Shown here: positions 1 through 13,580 of the stretch, one piece after another
Position numbering within the stretch: the stretch's first letter is position 1
Layout of the letters: the number at the start of each line of letters is the position of its first letter
Source: Amphiura filiformis
Lineage: Eukaryota > Echinodermata > Ophiuroidea > Amphilepidida > Amphiuridae
DNA: 64,000 bases
NCBI RefSeq assembly: GCF_039555335.1
Contig: NC_092635.1
Coordinates: forward strand, 53,573,755 to 53,637,754
Direction: 5' to 3'
Notes under the pieces: generated by a model
What the model saw: the letters and a program-made list of their open reading frames with translations, nothing else
Database searches by the model: none
Told to the model about the DNA's origin: nothing
Position numbers and translations under genes: made by a program

Positions 1-74
1 GTAAAGCTGGATTAGAAAACGTATCATTTTAAATTTTGATACTTGCATGGTAAATAAAAACAAATACCACTTAC

Positions 75-550
75 TCGTTGTATCGTCATCTTTGATGCAA
101 ATAGTTGTCGTAATTTGGCAATCTGCAAGGCTCCCTTCTGAAGGATTCGAAAGAGCTACTTCGAAACATTCGGTTTCCTCAACAATCATGTCGTCGTCTA
201 TGTCTACAGTAAACATGGCGATGTTTATACTACTTCCGAAGGTAACAGCAGTTGTTGGCAGTGTATAGTCAGTGTTTGATGTTGTGATGTCTTTTTCAAC
301 AAGGGCTAGAAAAGAGTGAATGAATAAAGAATTAATCATAGTTATTTTGAAACCAGGCCCCTCGGCGACAAAAGCATTCAAAACAAAGGTCCTTTCTCCA
401 AAATGACAACGTGAACATAAATATGTTCCTACTGTATGCACTTACTTATCGTAGATTGATCGGTCCCCTCTCCAGTTCGGATTACATTCACATCTAATGA
501 TGTGTCGCCTTCAAGAACACAATAGAATTCTCTTTCAAATTTGAAAACAC
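75..550 (-). CDS. Calx-beta module, array unit 1 (type A), both exons in frame
   Basis: Exon a is 446-550 (105 bp, 35 codons) and exon b is 75-305 (231 bp, 77 codons). A 140-bp intron separates them, and both introns are phase 1 with GTAAGT donors. Joined, they give a 112-residue Calx-beta domain: strand FKFEREFYCVLEGD, then SLDVNVIRTGEGTDQS, then VTFGSSINIAMFTVDIDDD, then EETECFEVALSNPS, ending CIKDDDTT. The DIDDD and DDD acidic clusters are the usual Calx-beta Ca2+-binding positions. This copy has SEGSL instead of SKGSL and TTAVTF instead of TTSVTF; the latter variant is shared only with unit 14. This is the most 3' module visible. Confidence 0.9.
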
Positions 551-1340
551 CTGCAATGAGAAGATATTAAACAAGCAAGATTATATTTAAATGTATTCAT
601 ATAAGAACAAAACAAATGCCCAATATTTTGGGACTGAGTGTTACGAAGTCTGAGAGAGTGAACAAAACCTTTTCAACTCCATGCTGTTTGCTAATAGCAT
701 TTGCTATTGGTAAGCGAAGTTGAACAGCCATCAATTTCATTCTGACGCCTATCTCATGCTAGATAAATCAGCTTCCTAAAATTTGACTGTGCAACTGACT
801 TAATCGAATACGTAGAAAATCAGCTTCATGCTATATAAATCAGCATCCTAAAATTTGACTGTGCAACTGGACTTAATCGAATACGTAGAAAATCAGTTTA
901 AAAAATCAAAGAAAGATGACACAATCAAAGTTGATATGAATAAGCACTAGCAATGTACATATCTAACACAAATCACAAGTCCATGTCTATATTAAAGATT
1001 TGTACACTTTCAAAATGAGTTTATTTTACATAAAACACTGAGCTACCCTGGAGCAAAATTAGAATTACCAACTTGCTTGATTTTCGAACAAAAATAAAGA
1101 AGAACAGATACGCACTTTAGTTTTTCTCGTACGAAAGAATAAATGTTACTGTGAACTTCAAAATACAATATTCTTATTGGAAATTAATGTGAGAGTAACT
1201 AGTAGTAAAAATTACATTTGAAAAAAGTATGTCTATAATAACGTATTTGTAGTTTAGATGTTTTCTGTAAAGCTGGATTAGAAAACGTATCATTTTAAAT
1301 TTTGATACTTGCATGGTAAATAAAAACAAATACCACTTAC

Positions 1341-1815
1341 TCGTTGTATCGTCATCTTTGATGCAAATAGTTGTCGTAATTTGGCAATCTGCAAGGCTCC
1401 CATTTGAAGGATTCGAAAGAGCTACTTCGAAACATTCGGTTTCCTCAACAATCATGTCGTCGTCTATGTCTACAGTAAACATGGCGATGTTTATACTACT
1501 TCCGAAGGTAACAGAAGTTGTTGGCAGTGTATAGTCAGTGTTTGATGTTGTGATGTCTTTTCAACAAGGGCTAGAAAAGAGTGAATGAATAAAGAATTAA
1601 TCATAGTTATTTTGAAACCAGGCCCCTCGACGACAAAAGCATTCAAAACAAAGGTCCTTTCTCCAAAATGACAACGTGAACATAAATATGTTCCTACTGT
1701 ATGCACTTACTTATCGTAGATTGATCGGTCCCCTCTCCAGTTCGGATTACATTCACATCTAATGATGTGTCGCCTTCAAGAACACAATAGAATTCTCTTT
1801 CAAATTTGAAAACAC
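1341..1815 (-). CDS. Calx-beta module, array unit 2 (type C), exon b frameshifted
   Basis: Exon a 1711-1815 is intact at 105 bp. Exon b 1341-1570 is 230 bp: the T-run just inside its acceptor (about 1557-1561) has one base fewer, which shifts the frame from the first few codons after VEK. The downstream reading frame, including DIDDD and IKDDD, is otherwise preserved. It carries the type-C sequence NPSNGSL with an N-G-S sequon. This is the only copy with this particular deletion. Confidence 0.85.
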
Positions 1816-2534
1816 CTGCAATGAGAAGATATTAAACAAGCAAGATTATATTTAAATGTATTAATATCAGAACAAAACAAATGCCCAATATTTTGGGACT
1901 GAGTGTTACGAAGTCTGAGAGAGTGAACAAAAAAACTTTTCAACTCCATGCTGTTTGCTAATAGCATTTGCTATTAGTAAGCGAAGTTGAACAGCCATCA
2001 ATTTCATTCTTACGCCTATTTCATGCTAGATAAATCAGCTTCCTAAAATTTGACTGTGCAACTGGACTTAATCGAATACGTAGAAAATCAGTTTTAAAAA
2101 TCAAAGAAAGATGACACAATCAAAGTTGATATGAATAAGCACTAGCAATGTACATGTCTAACACAAATCACTAGTCCATGTCTATATTAAAGATTTGTAC
2201 ACTTTCAAAATGAGTTTATTTTACATAAAACACTGAGCTACCTTGGAGCAAAATTAGAATTACCAACTTGCTTGATTTTCGAACAAAAATAAAGAAGAAC
2301 AGATACGCACTTTAGTTTTTCTCGTACGAAAGAATAAATGTTACTGTGAACTTCAAAATACAATATTCTTATTGGAAATTAATGTGAGAGTAACTAGTAG
2401 TAAAAATTACATTTGAAAAAGTATGTCTATAATAACGTATTTGTAGTTTAGATGTTTTCTGTAAAGCTGGATTAGAAAACGTATCATTTTAAATTTTGAT
2501 ACTTGCATGGTAAATAAAAACAAATACCACTTAC

Positions 2535-3009
2535 TCGTTGTATCGTCATCTTTGATGCAAATAGTTGTCGTAATTTGGCAATCTGCAAGGCTCCCTTTGA
2601 AGGATTCGAAAGAGCTACTTCGAAACATTCGGTTTCCTCAACAATCATGTCGTCGTCTATGTCTACAGTAAACATGGCGATGTTTATACTACTTCCGAAG
2701 GTAACAGAAGTTGTTGGCAGTGTATAGTCAGTGTTTGATGTTGTGATGTCTTTTTCAACAAGGGCTAGAAAAGAGTGAATGAATAAAGAATTAATCATAG
2801 TTATTTTGAAACCAGGCCCCTCGGCGACAAAAGCATTCAAAACAAAGGTCCTTTCTCCAAAATGACAACGTGAACATAAATATGTTAATACTGTATGCAC
2901 TTACTTATCGTAGATTGATCGGTCCCCTCTCCAGTTCGGATTACATTCACATCTAATGATGTGTCGCCTTCAAGAACACAATAGAATTCTCTTTCAAATT
3001 TGAAAACAC
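2535..3009 (-). CDS. Calx-beta module, array unit 3 (type A), exon b frameshifted
   Basis: Exon a 2905-3009 is intact. Exon b 2535-2764 is 230 bp because the A-run after NPS is one base short (plus-strand ccctttgaag instead of cccttttgaag). The frame slips into GALQIAKLRQ and loses the terminal IKDDD in frame. The same deletion recurs in units 6, 9, 12 and 17. Confidence 0.85.
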
Positions 3010-3803
3010 CTGCAATGAGAAGATATTAAACAAGCAAGAATATATTTAAATGTATTCATATAAGAACAAAACAAATGCCCAATATTTTGGGACTGAGTGT
3101 TACGAAGTCTGAGAGAGTGAACCAAAACCTTTTCAACTCCATGCTGTTTGCTAATAGCATTTGCTATTGGTAAGCGAAGTTGAACAGCCATCAATTTCAT
3201 TCTGACGCCTATCTCATGCTAGATAAATCAGCTTCCTAAAATTTGACTGTGCAACTGGACTTAATCGAATACGTAGAAAATCAGTTTCTCTCATGCTATT
3301 AAATCAGCATCCTAAAATTTGACTGTGCAACTGGACTTAATCGAATACGTAGAAAATCAGTTTAAAAAATCAAAGAAAGATGACACAATCAAAGTTGATA
3401 TGAATAAGCACTAGCAATGTACATATCTAACACAAATCACAAGTCCATGTCTATATTAAAGATTTGTACACTTTCAAAATGAGTTTATTTTACATAAAAC
3501 ACTGAGCTACCCTGGAGCAAAATTAGAATTACCAACTTGCTTGATTTTCGAACAAAAATAAAGAAGAACAGATACGCACTTTAGTTTTTCTCGTACGAAA
3601 GAATAAATGTTACTGTGAACTTCAAAATACAATATTCTTATTGGAAATTAATGTGAGAGTAACTAGTAGTAAAAATTACATTTGAAAAAGTATGTCTATA
3701 ATAACGTATTTGTAGTTTAGATGTTTTCTGTAAAGCTGGATTAGAAAACGTATCATTTTAAATTTTGATACTTGCATGGTAAATAAAAACAAATACCACT
3801 TAC

Positions 3804-4278
3804 TCGTTGTATCGTCATCTTTGATGCAAATAGTTGTCGTAATTTGGCAATCTGCAAGGCTCCTTTTGAAGGATTCGAAAGAGCTACTTCGAAACATTCG
3901 GTTTCCTCAACAATCATGTCGTCGTCTATGTCTACAGTAAACATGGCGATGTTTATACTACTTCCGAAGGTAACAGAAGTTGTTGGCAGTGTATAGTCAG
4001 TGTTTGATGTTGTGATGTCTTTTTCAACAAGGGCTAGAAAAGAGTGAATGAATAAAGAATTAATCATAGTTATTTTGAAACCAGGCCCCTCGGCGACAAA
4101 AGCATTCAAAACAAAGGTCCTTTCTCCAAAATGACAACGTGAACATAAATATGTTCCTACTGTATGCACTTACTTATCGTAGATTGATCGGTCCCCTCTC
4201 CAGTTCGGATTACATTCACATCTAATGATGTGTCGCCTTCAAGAACACAATAGAATTCTCTTTCAAATTTGAAAACAC
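3804..4278 (-). CDS. Calx-beta module, array unit 4 (type B), exon b frameshifted
   Basis: Exon a 4174-4278 is intact. Exon b 3804-4033 is 230 bp: one G is missing from the GGG that follows NPSK (plus-strand ctccttttg), at nearly the same place as the unit 3 deletion but in the adjacent G-run. The unit lacks the intronic duplication, so its period is short. Confidence 0.85.
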
Positions 4279-4996
4279 CTGCAATGAGAAGATATTAAAC
4301 AAGCAAGATTATATTTAAATGTATTCATATAAGAACAAAACAAATGCCCAATATTTTGGGACTGAGTGTTACGAAGTCTGAGAGAGTGAACCAAAACCTT
4401 TTCAACTCCATGCTGTTTGCTAATAGCATTTGCTATTGGTAAGCGAAGTTGAACAGCCATCAATTTCATTCTGACGCCTATCTCATGCTAGATAAATCAG
4501 CTTCCTAAAATTTGACTGTGCAACTGGACTTAATCGAATACGTAGAAAATCAGTTTTAAAAATCAAAGAAAGATGACACAATCAAAGTTGATATGAATAA
4601 GCACTAGCAATGTACATATCTAACACAAATCACAAGTCCATGTCTATATTAAAGATTTGTACACTTTCAAAATGAGTTTATTTTACATAAAACACTGAGC
4701 TACCCTGGAGCAAAATTAGAATTACCAACTTGCTTGATTTTCGAACAAAAATAAAGAAGAACAGATACGCACTTTAGTTTTTCTCGTACGAAAGAATAAA
4801 TGTTACTGTGAACTTCAAAATACAATATTCTTATTGGAAATTAATGTGAGAGTAACTAGTAGTAAAAATTACATTTGAAAAAGTATGTCTATAATAACGT
4901 ATTTGTAGTTTAGATGTTTTCTGTAAAGCTGGATTAGAAAACGTATCATTTTAAATTTTGATACTTGCATGGTAAATAAAAACAAATACCACTTAC

Positions 4997-5473
4997 TCGT
5001 TGTATCGTCATCTTTGATGCAAATAGTTGTCGTAATTTGGCAATCTGCAAGGCTCCCATTTGAAGGATTCGAAAGAGCTACTTGAAACATTCGGTTTCCT
5101 CAACAATCATGTCGTCGTCTATGTCTACAGTAAACATGGCGATGTTTATACTACTTCCGAAGGTAACAGAAGTTGTTGGCAGTGTATAGTCAGTGTTTGA
5201 TGTTGTGATGTCTTTTTCAACAAGGGCTAGAAAAGAGTGAATGAATAAAGAATTAATCATAGTTATTTTGAAACCAGGCCCCTCGACGACAAAAGCATTC
5301 AAAACAAAGGTCCTTTCTCTCAAAAATGACAACGTGAACATAAATATGTTCCTACTGTATGCACTTACTTATCGTAGATTGATCGGTTCCCTCTCCAGTT
5401 CGGATTACATTCACATCTAATGATGTGTCGCCTTCAAGAACACAATAGAATTCTCTTTCAAATTTGAAAACAC
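4997..5473 (-). CDS. Calx-beta module, array unit 5 (type C), exon b frameshifted
   Basis: Exon a 5369-5473 is intact with one silent change in the GEG codons. Exon b 4997-5226 is 230 bp: TTCGAA within the ECFEVA codons has lost its C, near 5083. The same loss is found in units 8, 13 and 19, all type C or C-like. It carries the N-G-S sequon. Confidence 0.85.
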
Positions 5474-6190
5474 CTGCAATGAGAAGATATTAAACAAGCA
5501 AGATTATATTTAAATGTATTAATATCAGAACAAAACAAATGCCCAATATTTTGGGACTGAGTGTTACGAAGTCTGAGAGAGTGAACAAAAAACTTTTCAA
5601 CTCCATGCTGTTTGCTAATAGCATTTGCTATTAGTAAGCGAAGTTGAACAGCCATCAATTTCATTCTTACGCCTATTTCATGCTAGATAAATCAGCTTCC
5701 TAAAATTTGACTGTGCAACTGGACTTAATCGAATACGTAGAAAATCAGTTTTAAAAATCAAAGAAAGATGACACAATCAAAGTTGATATGAATAAGCACT
5801 AGCAATGTACATGTCTAACACAAATCACTAGTCCATGTCTATATTAAAGATTTGTACACTTTCAAAATGAGTTTATTTTACATAAAACACTGAGCTACCT
5901 TGGATCAAAATTAGAATTACCAACTTGCTTGATTTTGGAACAAAAATAAAGAAGAACAGATACGCACTTTAGTTTTTCTCGTACGAAAGAATAAATGTTA
6001 CTGTGAACTTCAAAATACAATATTCTTATTGGAAATTAATGTGAGAGTAACTAGTAGTAAAAATTACATTTGAAAAAGTATGTCTATAATAACGTATTTG
6101 TAGTTTAGATGTTTTCTGTAAAGCTGGATTAGAAAACGTATCATTTTAAATTTTGATACTTGCATGGTAAATAAAACAAATACCACTTAC

Positions 6191-6665
6191 TCGTTGTATC
6201 GTCATCTTTGATGCAAATAGTTGTCGTAATTTGGCAATCTGCAAGGCTCCCTTTGAAGGATTCGAAAGAGCTACTTCGAAACATTCGGTTTCCTCAACAA
6301 TCATGTCGTCGTCTATGTCTACAGTAAACATGGCGATGTTTATACTACTTCCGAAGGTAACAGAAGTTGTTGGCAGTGTATAGTCAGTGTTTGATGTTGT
6401 GATGTCTTTTTCAACAAGGGCTAGAAAAGAGTGAATGAATAAAGAATTAATCATAGTTATTTTGAAACCAGGCCCCTCGGCGACAAAAGCATTCAAAACA
6501 AAGGTCCTTTCTCCAAAAATGACAACGTGAACATAAATATGTTAATACTGTATGCACTTACTTATCGTAGATTGATCGGTCCCTCTCCAGTTCGGATTAC
6601 ATTCACATCTAATGATGTGTCGCCTTCAAGAACACAATAGAATTCTCTTTCAAATTTGAAAACAC
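6191..6665 (-). CDS. Calx-beta module, array unit 6 (type A), both exons frameshifted
   Basis: Exon a 6562-6665 is 104 bp because the GGGG within the codons for GEGT has lost one G. Exon b 6191-6420 is 230 bp with the same A-run loss as unit 3. Splice sites are intact. Confidence 0.83.
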
Positions 6666-7459
6666 CTGCAATGAGAAGATATTAAACAAGCAAGAATATA
6701 TTTAAATGTATTCATATAAGAACAAAACAAATGCCCAATATTTTGGGACTGAGTGTTACGAAGTCTGAGAGAGTGAACCAAAACCTTTTCAACTCCATGC
6801 TGTTTGCTAATAGCATTTGCTATTGGTAAGCGAAGTTGAACAGCCATCAATTTCATTCTGACGCCTATCTCATGCTAGATAAATCAGCTTCCTAAAATTT
6901 GACTGTGCAACTGGACTTAATCGAATACGTAGAAAATCAGTTTCTCTCATGCTATATAAATCAGCATCCTAAAATTTGACTGTGCAACTGGACTTAATCG
7001 AATACGTAGAAAATCAGTTTAAAAATCAAAGAAAGATGACACAATCAAAGTTGATATGAATAAGCACTAGCAATGTACATATCTAACACAAATCACAAGT
7101 CCATGTCTATATTAAAGATTTGTACACTTTCAAAATGAGTTTATTTTACATAAAACACTGAGCTACCCTGGAGCAAAATTAGAATTACCAACTTGCTTGA
7201 TTTTCGAACAAAAATAAAGAAGAACAGATACGCACTTTAGTTTTTCTCGTACGAAAGAATAAATGTTACTGTGAACTTCAAAATACAATATTCTTATTGG
7301 AAATTAATGTGAGAGTAACTAGTAGTAAAAATTACATTTGAAAAAGTATGTCTATAATAACGTATTTGTAGTTTAGATGTTTTCTGTAAAGCTGGATTAG
7401 AAAACGTATCATTTTAAATTTTGATACTTGCATGGTAAATAAAAACAAATACCACTTAC

Positions 7460-7936
7460 TCGTTGTATCGTCATCTTTGATGCAAATAGTTGTCGTAATT
7501 TGGCAATCTGCAAGGCTCCCTTTTGAAGGATTCGAAAGAGCTACTTCGAAACATTCGGTTTCCTCAACAATCATGTCGTCGTCTATGTCTACAGTAAACA
7601 TGGCGATGTTTATACTACTTCCGAAGGTAACAGAAGTTGTTGGCAGTGTATAGTCAGTGTTTGATGTTGTGATGTCTTTTTCAACAAGGGCTAGAAAAGA
7701 GTGAATGAATAAAGAATTAATCATAGTTATTTTGAAACCAGGCCCCTCGGCGACAAAAGCATTCAAAACAAAGGTCCTTTCTCCAAAAATGACAACGTGA
7801 ACATAAATATGTTCCTACTGTATGCACTTACTTATCGTAGATTGATCGGTCCCCTCTCCAGTTCGGATTACATTCACATCTAATGATGTGTCGCCTTCAA
7901 GAACACAATAGAATTCTCTTTCAAATTTGAAAACAC
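7460..7936 (-). CDS. Calx-beta module, array unit 7 (type B), both exons in frame
   Basis: Exon a 7832-7936 is 105 bp and exon b 7460-7690 is 231 bp. Both are open and phase 1 at both ends, giving a full 112-residue domain with the SKGSL variant (no N-G-S sequon). One of five fully in-frame units. Confidence 0.9.
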
Positions 7937-8654
7937 CTGCAATGAGAAGATATTAAACAAGCAAGATTATATTTAAATGTATTCATATAAGAACAAAACA
8001 AATGCCCAATATTTTGGGACTGAGTGTTACGAAGTCTGAGAGAGTGAACAAAAACCTTTTCAACTCCATGCTGTTTGCTAATAGCATTTGCTATTGGTAA
8101 GCGAAGTTGAACAGCCATCAATTTCATTCTGACGCCTATCTCATGCTAGATAAATCAGCTTCCTAAAATTTGACTGTGCAACTGGACTTAATCGAGTACG
8201 TAGAAAATCAGTTTTAAAATTCAAAGAAAGATGACACAATCAAAGTTGATATGAATAAGCACTAGCAATGTACATATCTAACACAAATCACAAGTCCATG
8301 TCTATATTAAAGATTTGTACACTTTCAAAATGAGTTTATTTTACATAAAACACTGAGCTACCCTGGAGCAAAATTAGAATTACCAACTTGCTTGATTTTC
8401 GAACAAAAATAAAGAAGAACAGATACGCACTTTAGTTTTTCTCGTACGAAAGAATAAATGTTACTGTGAACTTCAAAATACAATATTCTTATTGGAAATT
8501 AATGTGAGAGTAACTAGTAGTAAAAATTACATTTGAAAAAATATGTCTATAATAACGTATTTGTAGTTTAGATGTTTTCTGTAAAGCTGGATTAGAAAAC
8601 GTATCATTTTAAATTTTGATACTTGCATGGTAAATAAAAACAAATACCACTTAC

Positions 8655-9130
8655 TCGTTGTATCGTCATCTTTGATGCAAATAGTTGTCGTAATTTGGCA
8701 ATCTGCAAGGCTCCCATTTGAAGGATTCGAAAGAGCTACTTGAAACATTCGGTTTCCTCAACAATCATGTCGTCGTCTATGTCTACAGTAAACATGGCGA
8801 TGTTTATACTACTTCCGAAGGTAACAGAAGTTGTTGGCAGTGTATAGTCAGTGTTTGATGTTGTGATGTCTTTTTCAACAAGGGCTAGAAAAGAGTGAAT
8901 GAATAAAGAATTAATCATAGTTATTTTGAAACCAGGCCCCTCGACGACAAAAGCATTCAAAACAAAGGTCCTTTCTCCAAAAATGACAACGTGAACATAA
9001 ATATGTTCCTACTGTATGCACTTACTTATCGTAGATTGATCGGTCCCCTCTCCAGTTCGGATTACATTCACATCTAATGATGTGTCGCCTTCAAGAACAC
9101 AATAGAATTCTCTTTCAAATTTGAAAACAC
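8655..9130 (-). CDS. Calx-beta module, array unit 8 (type C), exon b frameshifted
   Basis: Exon a 9026-9130 is intact. Exon b 8655-8884 is 230 bp through loss of C in TTCGAA. NPSNGSL is retained beyond the shift. Confidence 0.85.
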
Positions 9131-9847
9131 CTGCAATGAGAAGATATTAAACAAGCAAGATTATATTTAAATGTATTAATATCAGAACAAAACAAATGCC
9201 CAATATTTTGGGACTGAGTGTTACGAAGTCTGAGAGAGTGAACAAAAACTTTTCAACTCCATGCTGTTTGCTAATAGCATTTGCTATTAGTAAGCGAAGT
9301 TGAACAGCCATCAATTTCATTCTTACGCCTATTTCATGCTAGATAAATCAGCTTCCTAAAATTTGACTGTGCAACTGGACTTAATCGAATACGTAGAAAA
9401 TCAGTTTTAAAAATCAAAGAAAGATGACACAATCAAAGTTGATATGAATAAGCACTAGCAATGTACATGTCTAACACAAATCACTAGTCCATGTCTATAT
9501 TAAAGATTTGTACACTTTCAAAATGAGTTTATTTTACATAAAACACTGAGCTACCTTGGATCAAAATTAGAATTACCAACTTGCTTGATTTTCGAACAAA
9601 AATAAAGAAGAACAGATACGCACTTTAGTTTTTCTCGTACGAAAGAATAAATGTTACTGTGAACTTCAAAATACAATATTCTTATTGGAAATTAATGTGA
9701 GAGTAACTAGTAGTAAAAATTACATTTGAAAAAGTATGTCTATAATAACGTATTTGTAGTTTAGATGTTTTCTGTAAAGCTGGATTAGAAAACGTATCAT
9801 TTTAAATTTTGATACTTGCATGGTAAATAAAAACAAATACCACTTAC

Positions 9848-10322
9848 TCGTTGTATCGTCATCTTTGATGCAAATAGTTGTCGTAATTTGGCAATCTGCA
9901 AGGCTCCCTTTGAAGGATTCGAAAGAGCTACTTCGAAACATTCGGTTTCCTCAACAATCATGTCGTCGTCTATGTCTACAGTAAACATGGCGATGTTTAT
10001 ACTACTTCCGAAGGTAACAGAAGTTGTTGGCAGTGTATAGTCAGTGTTTGATGTTGTGATGTCTTTTTCAATATTGGCTAGAAAAGAGTGAATGAATAAA
10101 GAATTAATCATAGTTATTTTGAAACCAGGCCCCTCGGCGACAAAAGCATTCAAAACAAAGGTCCTTTCTCCAAAGATGACAACGTGAACATAAATATGTT
10201 AATACTGTATGCACTTACTTATCGTAGATTGATCGGTCCCTCTCCAGTTCGGATTACATTCACATCTAATGATGTGTCGCCTTCAAGAACACAATAGAAT
10301 TCTCTTTCAAATTTGAAAACAC
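9848..10322 (-). CDS. Calx-beta module, array unit 9 (type A), both exons frameshifted
   Basis: Exon a 10219-10322 is 104 bp (G-run loss). Exon b 9848-10077 is 230 bp (A-run loss). The first codons of exon b differ from every other copy: NIEKD replaces LVEKD, produced by a cluster of neighbouring substitutions at about 10071-10076. That pattern looks more like a short template switch than independent point changes. Confidence 0.83.
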
Positions 10323-11116
10323 CTGCAATGAGAAGATATTAAACAAGCAAGAATATATTTAAATGTATTCATATAAGAACAAAACAAATGCCCAATATTT
10401 TGGGACTGAGTGTTACGAAGTCTGAGAGAGTGAACCAAAACCTTTTCAACTCCATGCTGTTTGCTAATAGCATTTGCTATTGGTAAGCGAAGTTGAACAG
10501 CCATCAATTTCATTCTGACGCCTATCTCATGCTAGATAAATCAGCTTCCTAAAATTTGACTGTGCAACTGGACTTAATCGAATACGTAGAAAATCAGTTT
10601 CTCTCATGCTATATAAATCAGCATCCTAAAATTTGACTGTGCAACTGGACTTAATCGAATACGTAGAAAATCAGTTTAAAAAATCAAAGAAAGATGACAC
10701 AATCAAAGTTGATATGAATAAGCACTAGCAATGTACATATCTAACACAAATCACAAGTCCATGTCTATATTAAAGATTTGTACACTTTCAAAATGAGTTT
10801 ATTTTACATAAAACACTGAGCTACCCTGGAGCAAAATTAGAATTACCAACTTGCTTGATTTTCGAACAAAAATAAAGAAGAACAGATACGCACTTTAGTT
10901 TTTCTCGTACGAAAGAATAAATGTTACTGTGAACTTCAAAATACAATATTCTTATTGGAAATTAATGTGAGAGTAACTAGTAGTAAAAATTACATTTGAA
11001 AAAGTATGTCTATAATAACGTATTTGTAGTTTAGATGTTTTCTGTAAAGCTGGATTAGAAAACGTATCATTTTAAATTTGATACTTGCATGGTAAATAAA
11101 AACAAATACCACTTAC

Positions 11117-11593
11117 TCGTTGTATCGTCATCTTTGATGCAAATAGTTGTCGTAATTTGGCAATCTGCAAGGCTCCCATTTGAAGGATTCGAAAGAGCTA
11201 CTTCGAAACATTCGGTTTCCTCAACAATCATGTCGTCGTCTATGTCTACAGTAAACATGGCGATGTTTATACTACTTCCGAAGGTAACAGAAGTTGTTGG
11301 CAGTGTATAGTCAGTGTTTGATGTTGTGATGTCTTTTTCAACAAGGGCTAGAAAAGAGTGAATGAATAAAGAATTAATCATAGTTATTTTGAAACCAGGC
11401 CCCTCGACGACAAAAGCATTCAAAACAAAGGTCCTTTCTCCAAAAATGACAACGTGAACATAAATATGTTCCTACTGTATGCACTTACTTATCGTAGATT
11501 GATCGGTCCCCTCTCCAGTTCGGATTACATTCACATCTAATGATGTGTCGCCTTCAAGAACACAATAGAATTCTCTTTCAAATTTGAAAACAC
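11117..11593 (-). CDS. Calx-beta module, array unit 10 (type C), both exons in frame
   Basis: Exon a 11489-11593 (105 bp) and exon b 11117-11347 (231 bp) are both open. This C unit directly follows an A unit with no B between them, marking a two-unit (A C) rather than three-unit block. TTCGAA is intact here, and the module carries the N-G-S sequon. Confidence 0.9.
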
Positions 11594-12311
11594 CTGCAAT
11601 GAGAAGATATTAAACAAGCAAGATTATATTTAAATGTATTAATATCAGAACAAAACAAATGCCCAATATTTTGGGACTGAGTGTTACGAAGTCTGAGAGA
11701 GTGAACAAAAAACTTTTCAACTCCATGCTGTTTGCTAATAGCATTTGCTATTAGTAAGCGAAGTTGAACAGCCATCAATTTCATTCTTACGCCTATTTCA
11801 TGCTAGATAAATCAGCTTCCTAAAATTTGACTGTGCCACTGGACTTAATCGAGTACGTAGAAAATCAGTTTTAAAAATCAAAGAAAGATGACACAATCAA
11901 AGTTGATATGAATAAGCACTAGCAATGTACATGTCTAACACAAATCACTAGTCCATGTCTATATTAAAGATTTGTACACTTTCAAAATGAGTTTATTTTA
12001 CATAAAACACTGAGCTACCTTGGAGCAAAATTAGAATTACCAACTTGCTTGATTTTCGAACAAAAATAAAGAAGAACAGATACGCACTTTAGTTTTTCTC
12101 GTACGAAAGAATAAATGTTACTGTGAACTTCAAAATACAATATTCTTATTGGAAATTAATGTGAGAGTAACTAGTAGTAAAAATTACATTTGAAAAAGTA
12201 TGTCTATAATAACGTATTTGTAGTTTAGATGTTTTCTGTAAAGCTGGATTAGAAAACGTATCATTTTAAATTTTGATACTTGCATGGTAAATAAAAACAA
12301 ATACCACTTAC

Positions 12312-12787
12312 TCGTTGTATCGTCATCTTTGATGCAAATAGTTGTCGTAATTTGGCAATCTGCAAGGCTCCCTTTTGAAGGATTCGAAAGAGCTACTTCG
12401 AAACATTCGGTTTCCTCAACAATCATGTCGTCGTCTATGTCTACAGTAAACATGGCGATGTTTATACTACTTCCGAAGGTAACAGAAGTTGTTGGCAGTG
12501 TATAGTCAGTGTTTGATGTTGTGATGTCTTTTTCAACAAGGGCTAGAAAAGAGTGAATGAATAAAGAATTAATCATAGTTATTTTGAAACCAGGCCCCTC
12601 GGCGACAAAAGCATTCAAAACAAAGGTCCTTTCTCCAAAAATGACAACGTGAACATAAATATGTTAATACTGTATGCACTTACTTATCGTAGATTGATCG
12701 GTCCCTCTCCAGTTCGGATTACATTCACATCTAATGATGTGTCGCCTTCAAGAACACAATAGAATTCTCTTTCAAATTTGAAAACAC
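12312..12787 (-). CDS. Calx-beta module, array unit 11 (type A), exon a frameshifted
   Basis: Exon b 12312-12542 is intact at 231 bp with the SKGSL variant. Exon a 12684-12787 is 104 bp owing to the recurrent G-run loss in the codons for GEGT. Confidence 0.85.
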
Positions 12788-13580
12788 CTGCAATGAGAAG
12801 ATATTAAACAAGCAAGAATATATTTAAATGTATTCATATAAGAACAAAACAAATGCCCAATATTTTGGGACTGAGTGTTACGAAGTCTGAGAGAGTGAAC
12901 CAAAACCTTTTCAACTCCATGCTGTTTGCTAATAGCATTTGCTATTGGTAAGCGAAGTTGAACAGCCATCAATTTCATTCTGACGCCTATCTCATGCTAG
13001 ATAAATCAGCTTCCTAAAATTTGACTGTGCAACTGGACTTAATCGAATACGTAGAAAATCAGTTTCTCTCATGCTATATAAATCAGCATCCTAAAATTTG
13101 ACTGTGCAACTGGACTTAATCGAATACGTAGAAAATCAAAAAAAAAATCAAAGAAAGATGACACAATCAAAGTTGATATGAATAAGCACTAGCAATGTAC
13201 ATATCTAACACAAATCACAAGTCCATGTCTATATTAAAGATTTGTACACTTTCAAAATGAGTTTATTTTACATTAAACACTGAGCTACCCTGGAGCAAAA
13301 TTAGAATTACCAACTTGCTTGATTTTCGAACAAAAATAAAGAAGAACAGATACGCACTTTAGTTTTTCTCGTACGAAAGAATAAATGTTACTGTGAACTT
13401 CAAAATACAATATTCTTATTGGAAATTAATGTGAGAGTAACTAGTAGTAAAAATTACATTTGAAAAAGTATGTCTATAATAACGTATTTGTAGTTTAGAT
13501 GTTTTCTGTAAAGCTGGATTAGAAAACGTATCATTTTAAATTTGATACTTGCATGGTAAATAAAAACAAATACCACTTAC

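Noticed and set aside
47..268. Plus-strand 73-codon frames repeated in many units (starting MVNKNKYH)
   Set aside because: They are antisense to exon b, cross the splice donor, and appear only where the minus-strand exon has no deletion. The exon phase, splice sites and Calx-beta match all favour the minus strand.
2994..3200. Minus-strand 68-codon frames recurring next to exon a (starting MKLMAVQL)
   Set aside because: They lie in the intron upstream of exon a and run through its acceptor. They match no family and are conserved only because the whole unit is.
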